DNA from: Phenylobacterium sp.
GTDB taxonomy: Bacteria; Pseudomonadota; Alphaproteobacteria; Caulobacterales; Caulobacteraceae
Length of the DNA stretch: 64,000 nt
Assembly (NCBI RefSeq): GCF_030681155.1
Contig: NZ_JAUXXE010000024.1
Location: 1-64,000 of the forward strand
Direction: 5' to 3'
Shown: piece by piece, positions 59,441 to 64,000 of the stretch
Numbering within the stretch: the stretch's first letter is position 1
How the letters are laid out: every line of letters starts with the position of its first letter
The notes under the pieces: model-generated
Told to the model about the DNA's origin: nothing
Database searches by the model: none
Seen by the model: only the letters and a program-made list of their open reading frames with translations
Position numbers and translations under genes: made by a program

Positions 59441-60405
59441 CAGAAGTGCCCCAGGGCGAAGTAGGCGAGGATGTGGAAGTAGAGCGGGGCCGTGAAAGTC
59501 AGGCTATCGGCCCGGTCCAGCAGGCCGCCGTGGCCGGGAATGAGCGCGCTGGTGTCCTTGACCCCGATGTCGCGCTTGATGGCGCTCATGGTCACGTCGC
59601 CGGCGAAGCCCGCCACCGGCAGGAAGATCGCCAGGACCGCCAGCCCGATCCCACTGAGCGGCGTGAACACCGGCCCCACGAACCAGATCAGCAGGCCCGT
59701 GGTGAGCCAACCGCCCAAGAAGCCTTCCCAGGTCTTGTTGGGACTGACCTTGGGAACGATTTTCCGCCGGCCGAACAGCTTGCCCCAGATGTATTGGGCC
59801 ACATCATTGGCCTCGGTCGCGACCAGCAGGAAGAACACCAGTCCGGCGGCCCCCGCAGGCAGCGCCTCGCTTGCCGGCGTCCGCATCAGGAAGGCGATAT
59901 AGCCGAGGTTGTAGACACAGGTGACGATGGCCCAGTGGAAGGTCGCCGTCGTCGCCAGGAAGGCCCGCGTCTGGCCGATGCAGGCCATCAGGAACGGGAT
60001 GATCAGGAACACATAGGTCGGGATGAACACCCGATAGAGGCCGTAGTCGTCGATGACGATGAAGAGGTAGTTGATCAACATCGCCACGAAGGCGGCCAGC
60101 ACGATCAGGCGGTCTTCGCGGCGCACCGGCGCCAGCGAGAGGAACTCGCGCAGGGCGATGAACGAGACCACCAGGAACAGGGCGGTGACGGCCTGCCAGC
60201 CGATCAGCAACGCTCCGGCCAACAGGGCGATCATCACCCACCAGGACGAGATCCGCTGGCGCAGGTTGGTGAAGTCGCCAGCTGGTTTCAGCGCCGGCAG
60301 GATGGCGGTCACGGCGACCGCCAGGGTCAGGACGCCAAGCACCACGCCCAGCCCCCACAGCACCGCGGGCGACTGTCCCGCGAAAAAGGCCGTGATCGCA
60401 TCCAT
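59440..60405 (-). CDS. phosphatidate cytidylyltransferase (CdsA/YnbB-like)
   Basis: A 321-residue membrane protein with about eight helices. The CDP-diglyceride synthetase signature is VSPNKTWEGFLGG and, near the C-terminus, SAIKRDIGVKDTSALIPGHGGLLDRADSL. The start at 60405 (MDAITAFFAGQ) was chosen over a longer frame that lacks a hydrophobic start. It makes CDP-diacylglycerol. Since the essential cdsA normally lies in the dxr/rseP region, this is likely a second, specialised copy; that is inference from context. It is divergent from two membrane-protein genes of the same cluster. Confidence 0.9.
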   Translation of the reverse strand: MDAITAFFAGQSPAVLWGLGVVLGVLTLAVAVTAILPALKPAGDFTNLRQRISSWWVMIALLAGALLIGWQAVTALFLVVSFIALREFLSLAPVRREDRLIVLAAFVAMLINYLFIVIDDYGLYRVFIPTYVFLIIPFLMACIGQTRAFLATTATFHWAIVTCVYNLGYIAFLMRTPASEALPAGAAGLVFFLLVATEANDVAQYIWGKLFGRRKIVPKVSPNKTWEGFLGGWLTTGLLIWFVGPVFTPLSGIGLAVLAIFLPVAGFAGDVTMSAIKRDIGVKDTSALIPGHGGLLDRADSLTFTAPLYFHILAYFALGHF

Positions 60406-60540
60406 GCCGAAGTTCCCCCGCTCGACCGCCCCGAGCATGCCGGGCCGAACTCCCCGCACGCGCGCGCCTTGACCTTAGCGTGTGTGACAGCAAGGGTCCT
60501 GCTCTTAACGAGAGGGAGCCGGTCTTCCGGCGCACACAGT

Positions 60541-60939
60541 TTGAGCTCGAACTTTCGGACCTTCGCCGGGTCGAGCGTCGCCCACATCGGCTTCGCGTTT
60601 CTGGCCATGGGCGGTTGGGCGCTGTTCGCCAACAGCGGCCACGGCCTGGCCGCCGCCTGGCTTCCTGCATTGTCGCAAGGCGCGCTTTCCGGCCTGATCA
60701 CCCTGGTGCTTAAGCGCGCGCTGGAGGCCATGAGCGGCCGTTTCCCCGGCGTCCTCAACTACGCGCTGCCGCCTGCGATCACCGCCGGGGCGGTGCTGCT
60801 CCTGCTGGTGAGCGTTCACAAGCTCATCGGCACGCCGGAAATCCTGCGCACCATCGCTGTGCCCTGGTCGGTTTCGACCCTCTACGCCATCATCTATTCG
60901 GCCACGCTCGCGCGCGGTCAGACCAAGGCCGCCCGATGA
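60541..60939 (+). CDS. small multi-pass membrane protein of the lipid cluster
   Basis: A 132-residue protein with three to four hydrophobic helices (HIGFAFLAMGGWALFAN, GALSGLITLVLKRALEAM, PPAITAGAVLLLLVSVHKL and VPWSVSTLYAIIYSATLA). The TTG at 60541 (MSSNFRTFAGSS) is the preferred start; the frame is open far upstream through antisense of cdsA. Not recognised. Its stop overlaps the CDP-alcohol phosphatidyltransferase ATG by 4 bases, so the two proteins probably work together, perhaps in lipid handling. Confidence 0.65.
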   Translation: MSSNFRTFAGSSVAHIGFAFLAMGGWALFANSGHGLAAAWLPALSQGALSGLITLVLKRALEAMSGRFPGVLNYALPPAITAGAVLLLLVSVHKLIGTPEILRTIAVPWSVSTLYAIIYSATLARGQTKAAR

Positions 60940-61607
60940 CCGACCTCACCCCGGAGAACCGCCGGCCGCTGAAGACCCGCGGAGCCTCCTGGGCCCAGGG
61001 CCTTGCCTCGGCCCTCGCCCGCGCCGGCCTCAGCCCCGACGCCATCTCGGCCGGCAGCATCCTGTTCGCCGTCGTCGGCTGCGGGCTGTTCGTGATGGCG
61101 GGAAGCGCCGCGGGCCTGACGCGCGGCGGTCTGCTGATCGGCGCCGGCGTCTGCATCCAGCTGAGGCTGGTCTGCAACCTGCTCGACGGCATGGTCGCGG
61201 TCGAGCACGGCAAGGGCGGGCCCGCCGGCCCGATCTGGAACGAATTGCCCGACCGCATTGCCGACGCCCTGTTCCTGGTCGGGGCCGGCTACTTCGCCGA
61301 CCTTGCCGGCTTCAGCCTCGGCGCGCCGCTCGGCTGGGCCGCCGCGGTGCTCGCGGTGCTCACCGCCTATGTCCGCGAATTGGGCCGCGGCCTGGGCCTG
61401 CCCGCCGACTTTTCCGGCCCGATGGCCAAGCCGCATCGCATGGCGGCGCTCACCCTCACCTGCGCCATCGCCGCCCTCGAGCCGCTCTGGGGCTGGAACG
61501 GCCAGACCGTGATCTTCGGCCTGCTGATCATCGTCCTCGGCGCCGCCTGGACCGTCGCCCGACGCACGCGCACGCTCGCCGGCCGGCTCGCGGCGCGGGA
61601 AGGTTAG
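60936..61607 (+). CDS. CDP-alcohol phosphatidyltransferase family protein with atypical motif
   Basis: A 223-residue membrane protein with about six helices. The family motif DxxDGxxAR...GxxxDxxxD appears as Asn81-LL-Asp84-Gly85-MVA-Val89 ... Gly98 ... Asn102 ... Asp106, with a further Asp110 (NELPDRIAD). So the first and third Asp are Asn and the Arg is Val. A recognisable subgroup shares the LCNLLDG-VAVE and NE-PDR form, similar in style to YnbA. It should transfer a phosphatidyl group from CDP-diacylglycerol to an unknown alcohol, or may differ in mechanism. Confidence 0.8.
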   Translation: MTDLTPENRRPLKTRGASWAQGLASALARAGLSPDAISAGSILFAVVGCGLFVMAGSAAGLTRGGLLIGAGVCIQLRLVCNLLDGMVAVEHGKGGPAGPIWNELPDRIADALFLVGAGYFADLAGFSLGAPLGWAAAVLAVLTAYVRELGRGLGLPADFSGPMAKPHRMAALTLTCAIAALEPLWGWNGQTVIFGLLIIVLGAAWTVARRTRTLAGRLAAREG

Positions 61608-61639
61608 ACCCACCAGGCGCCCATCGAACCGAAGAACGC

Positions 61640-62509
61640 CTAGACCGGGACATCCCCTGCGACGGTCGTGCGGTGCATGACCCGCAGATGGCCGTCATAG
61701 CCGCCGTCGGCGAAGTGCGCCGTGCAGCGGTTGTCCCACATCAACAGCATCCCCTGGCGCCACTTGTGGCGGTAGATGAACTGCTCTTGGGTCATGTGCG
61801 TATAGAGGAAGCCTAGGATCGCGTGGCTCTCCTGGAAGGTCAGTCCCTCGATGCCGACGGTGTAGGTCGGGCTGACGAACAGCGCCTTGCGGCCGGTCAC
61901 CGGATGGGTGCGCACGAGCGGATGGGTCAGGCTTTTGTCGGCTTCGGCCGACACCACGATCTCCATCGTCCGCGCCTCTGTCTCCTTGGCGAAGACGCCC
62001 TGCGTGCCATAGGCGCGGGTCGCCGAATGCACTGCCTTCAGCGGCGCCAGCAGCGCTTTCATGCCGTCAGACAGCGCCTCGTAAGCCCGCGCGCAATCGG
62101 CGAAGAGCGTGTCCCCGCCGACCGGCGGCGTCACTTCCGAACGCAGCAGGGTCGCGGCCGGCGGTTCCTTCTGGAAGCTCCAGTCAGAGTGCCAGCCGGC
62201 TCCGAAGTTCTTGGCCTTCTCGTCGGGCTCGCGGCGAAGCTCCAGCACGTTGGGATGGCCCGCCATCGGCTTGATGAAAGGGTCGATCCCGAAAGGCCCA
62301 ATCTGCAGGGTGAAGGCTTCCAAAGCCTCCAGCGACAGCGGCTGGTCCGGGAAAGCCACGACCGAGTGCGCAGCCCAGGCCGATTTCACCTCGGCCAAGG
62401 TCGCCGGGCTAAGCTGCTGCGAGAGATCAAGGCCGGTGATCTCGGCGCCAAAGCCGGTGGATTGGGGGGCGACGGCGATGCGGCTTGCGCCAGCGAGGGC
62501 CTGGTCCAT
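61640..62509 (-). CDS. TauD/TfdA family alpha-ketoglutarate dioxygenase
   Basis: A 289-residue Fe(II)/2-oxoglutarate dioxygenase. The ATG at 62509 follows GGAGGAAC at ideal spacing; longer in-frame starts are rejected for that reason. Metal ligands are His107 and Asp109 in GWHSDWSF and His279 near the C-terminus in RVMHRTTV; the 2-oxoglutarate Arg follows. Substrates in the family include taurine, 2,4-D and alkyl sulfates. Divergent from an AraC regulator, which likely controls it. Confidence 0.9.
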   Translation of the reverse strand: MDQALAGASRIAVAPQSTGFGAEITGLDLSQQLSPATLAEVKSAWAAHSVVAFPDQPLSLEALEAFTLQIGPFGIDPFIKPMAGHPNVLELRREPDEKAKNFGAGWHSDWSFQKEPPAATLLRSEVTPPVGGDTLFADCARAYEALSDGMKALLAPLKAVHSATRAYGTQGVFAKETEARTMEIVVSAEADKSLTHPLVRTHPVTGRKALFVSPTYTVGIEGLTFQESHAILGFLYTHMTQEQFIYRHKWRQGMLLMWDNRCTAHFADGGYDGHLRVMHRTTVAGDVPV

Positions 62510-62656
62510 GCGTTCCTCCATACGTCGCGCCCGTGAGTTCATGGGCTCGATCCTTGCGAACAGCTTAGCCCTCCGTGCTTGATGCGGCGCGCCGAACATT
62601 TGACTTTGCGCGCCACCAGACTTGGCTTGGGCTGACGCCTGGTCTCTAGTCGCGCG

Positions 62657-63667
62657 ATGCGCGAGACCTCTACGATCATGGCGGTTTGGGTCAATTCCGC
62701 CCTCGACGGGCTGGTCCGGCAAGGTCTGGACCGCCAGGCGCTGACCCATGGGCTGCGCGGCTTCGAAGGCGGCGCGGCCGCGCGCGACTCCCGCGTTGAC
62801 GTCGCCTCAGTCCGTCGGCTCTGGCGCCGGGCCGCCACGCTCAGCGCCGATCCGCTGCTCGGCTTCAAGGTCGGCGCGAGCCTGCCGATCCAGGCCAGCA
62901 ACGTCATCACGATCCTGATGGCCCACAGTGCGACTGTGGGAGCGGGTATCGACATGTTGCTGCGCTATCAGCAACTGGTCAGCAACAGCGGCGGCTACCG
63001 GGCGGCGCGCGAAGGCGACATGCTGCGGCTGACCTATGCGCCGACGCGCGACCCGGTCGAAATCCATCGGCTGCAGGTCGAGTCCGTCCTTGCGACCATG
63101 AGCGCGCGCCGGCCAGCAGCGAGCGGGACCGCCCTACGTCCCCAACAGGTGATCCTCATGAACGCCGCGCCGGCCCCGCGCGAGACCTACGAGGCGTTTC
63201 TCGGTCTGCCGGTGACGTTCGCGGCGAACGCCGGGCTGGTGTTCGCCCTCGCCGATCTGGAACGGCCGGTGCCCGGCGCGGACCCCAGGCTGCTGGAACT
63301 GAACGCCGCCTACGCCGAGGGGCTGCTGCGCGACCAGAACCGCAGCGAGACGCTGTGCGCCCAGGTCCAGGCGGTGATCCACCGCACCGGCTTCCGCACG
63401 GCCTCAGCGCCCGCCGCCGCGGCCGAGCTTGGCCTGTCGGTTCGCAGCCTGCAGCGCCGCCTCAACGAGGCAGGGGTCAGCTTCTCGATGCTGCGCGATG
63501 AGACACGGATGCGCGAGGCGATGATCTTGCTGACGGAGTCTCGCCTGTCGCTGGCCGAACTCGCTTTGCGCCTGGGCTACTCGGAGGAAAGTGCGTTTTC
63601 TCGGGCGGTTAAGGCATGGTGGGGTCAAGGTCCCCGGGAACTACGGCGCGGCTCGGAAACCGCCTGA
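62657..63667 (+). CDS. AraC family transcriptional regulator (Arabinose_bd type)
   Basis: A 336-residue regulator. The N-terminal domain (SADPLLGFKVGASLPIQASNVITILMAHSATVGAGIDMLLRYQ, cut here by families' usual HxxA pattern) is the PF12625 type found in catabolic regulators. The C-terminal HTH_18 domain has AAELGLSVRSLQRRLNEAGVSFS and LAELALRLGYSEESAFSRAVKAWWG. It is divergent from the TauD-like gene across 147 bases and is its likely activator; the ligand is unknown. Confidence 0.9.
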   Translation: MRETSTIMAVWVNSALDGLVRQGLDRQALTHGLRGFEGGAAARDSRVDVASVRRLWRRAATLSADPLLGFKVGASLPIQASNVITILMAHSATVGAGIDMLLRYQQLVSNSGGYRAAREGDMLRLTYAPTRDPVEIHRLQVESVLATMSARRPAASGTALRPQQVILMNAAPAPRETYEAFLGLPVTFAANAGLVFALADLERPVPGADPRLLELNAAYAEGLLRDQNRSETLCAQVQAVIHRTGFRTASAPAAAAELGLSVRSLQRRLNEAGVSFSMLRDETRMREAMILLTESRLSLAELALRLGYSEESAFSRAVKAWWGQGPRELRRGSETA

Positions 63668-63700
63668 CGTCGCGGCGCCCTCGCAACACCCCCGCCGAGC

Positions 63701-63720
63701 ATGCAAACTGGCGTTTGCAT
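63701..63720. promoter_or_regulatory. perfect 20-base dyad upstream of cobS
   Basis: ATGCAAAC-TGGC-GTTTGCAT, a perfect 8-bp inverted repeat with a 4-base spacer, 31 bases before the cobS ATG and 33 after the araC stop. No T-run follows, so an operator is more likely than a terminator. The regulator is unknown. Confidence 0.5.
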
Positions 63721-63751
63721 TGCGTCCGTAACCCTGTAATCGAAGCCCGCC

Positions 63752-64000
63752 ATGACTTCTTTCGCCAATACCCAAGACGACAAGCTGATCGCTCTGGTTC
63801 CGGACAAGAAGGTGTCGGTTCGCGACACGTTCGGAGTCGATGTGGACATGACCGTGCCCGCCTTCAGCGAGCGCGACGCCCACGTTCCGGACATCGATCT
63901 GGCCTACAAGTTCGATCCTGAAACCACGAAGGCGATCTGCGCGGGCTTCGCGTTCGACCGCCGGGTGATGGTCCAGGGCTACCACGGCACGGGCAAGTCG
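63752..64000 (+). CDS. cobS: cobaltochelatase subunit CobS (5' end)
   Basis: The first 83 residues of an AAA+ subunit of aerobic cobaltochelatase, which inserts cobalt into hydrogenobyrinic acid diamide with CobT and CobN. The opening MTSFANTQDDKLIALVPDKK, then SVRDTFGVDVDMTVPAFSER and VMVQGYHGTGKS (Walker A beginning at the right edge) match CobS. The remainder lies beyond the window. Usually adjacent to the J-domain gene, from which it is separated here. Confidence 0.95.
   Translation, partial: MTSFANTQDDKLIALVPDKKVSVRDTFGVDVDMTVPAFSERDAHVPDIDLAYKFDPETTKAICAGFAFDRRVMVQGYHGTGKS

Overview
The window looks like the chromosome of an alphaproteobacterium of the Caulobacterales (Caulobacter or a close relative). 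The reasons are the high GC content, the J-domain/cobS neighbourhood, many TonB/FadL-type outer-membrane proteins, frequent GTG and TTG starts, and short GC-rich palindromic intergenic repeats. No rRNA, tRNA, CRISPR array, transposase or complete prophage was seen. Both ends are cut: clpB on the left and cobS on the right.

Layout. 1-12.9 kb: clpB, a secreted S9 peptidase, an arylsulfatase divergent from a FadL-type porin, an M20 peptidase, and a comF-grxC-nitrilase-DUF1178 gene run divergent from an NDUFAF5-like methyltransferase. 12.9-16.4 kb: a small accessory patch with a sulfatase gene remnant, an outer-membrane protein, a DUF202 protein, a BASS-type transporter and a secreted DUF4168 protein. 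16.4-23 kb: a glycerate-kinase-like gene, a LytS/LytTR two-component pair, oxyR beside what looks like the 3' scar of a catalase gene, rsgA with a structured leader, a two-gene contractile-injection spike module, and mutT. 23-32.5 kb: an rhlE-type helicase, argJ with a parvulin-type lipoprotein isomerase, a thiolase, secA and a zinc-ribbon methyltransferase.

32.5-36.7 kb is a probable iron-responsive locus: an EF-hand protein and a DUF4198 protein diverge from a TonB receptor and its own TonB, with two Fur-like boxes between them. 36.9-42.6 kb is a catabolic or detoxification block: a DUF2855/carotenoid-oxygenase/quinone-oxidoreductase/NTF2-fold operon divergent from a TetR regulator and an epoxide hydrolase, with an ACGT-centred operator. 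42.6-53.4 kb holds a hybrid sensor kinase and core genes (ltaE-like, nitronate monooxygenase, accA, xerD, aroK-aroB-corC-like).

53.6-58.8 kb has a single-domain response regulator, a three-subunit molybdenum hydroxylase of the PaoABC type, bolA and a J-domain protein. 58.8-63.7 kb looks like an insertion between the J-domain gene and cobS. It carries a lipid-synthesis set (acyltransferase, CdsA-like, small membrane protein, atypical CDP-alcohol phosphatidyltransferase) recalling the composition of the E. coli ynbAB genes, plus a TauD-like dioxygenase with a divergent AraC regulator.

The most interesting signals are the orphan OB-fold/PAAR spike pair, the rsgA leader in which a hairpin appears to hide the ribosome-binding site behind a tiny upstream ORF, the catalase scar next to oxyR, and the unusual lipid cluster.
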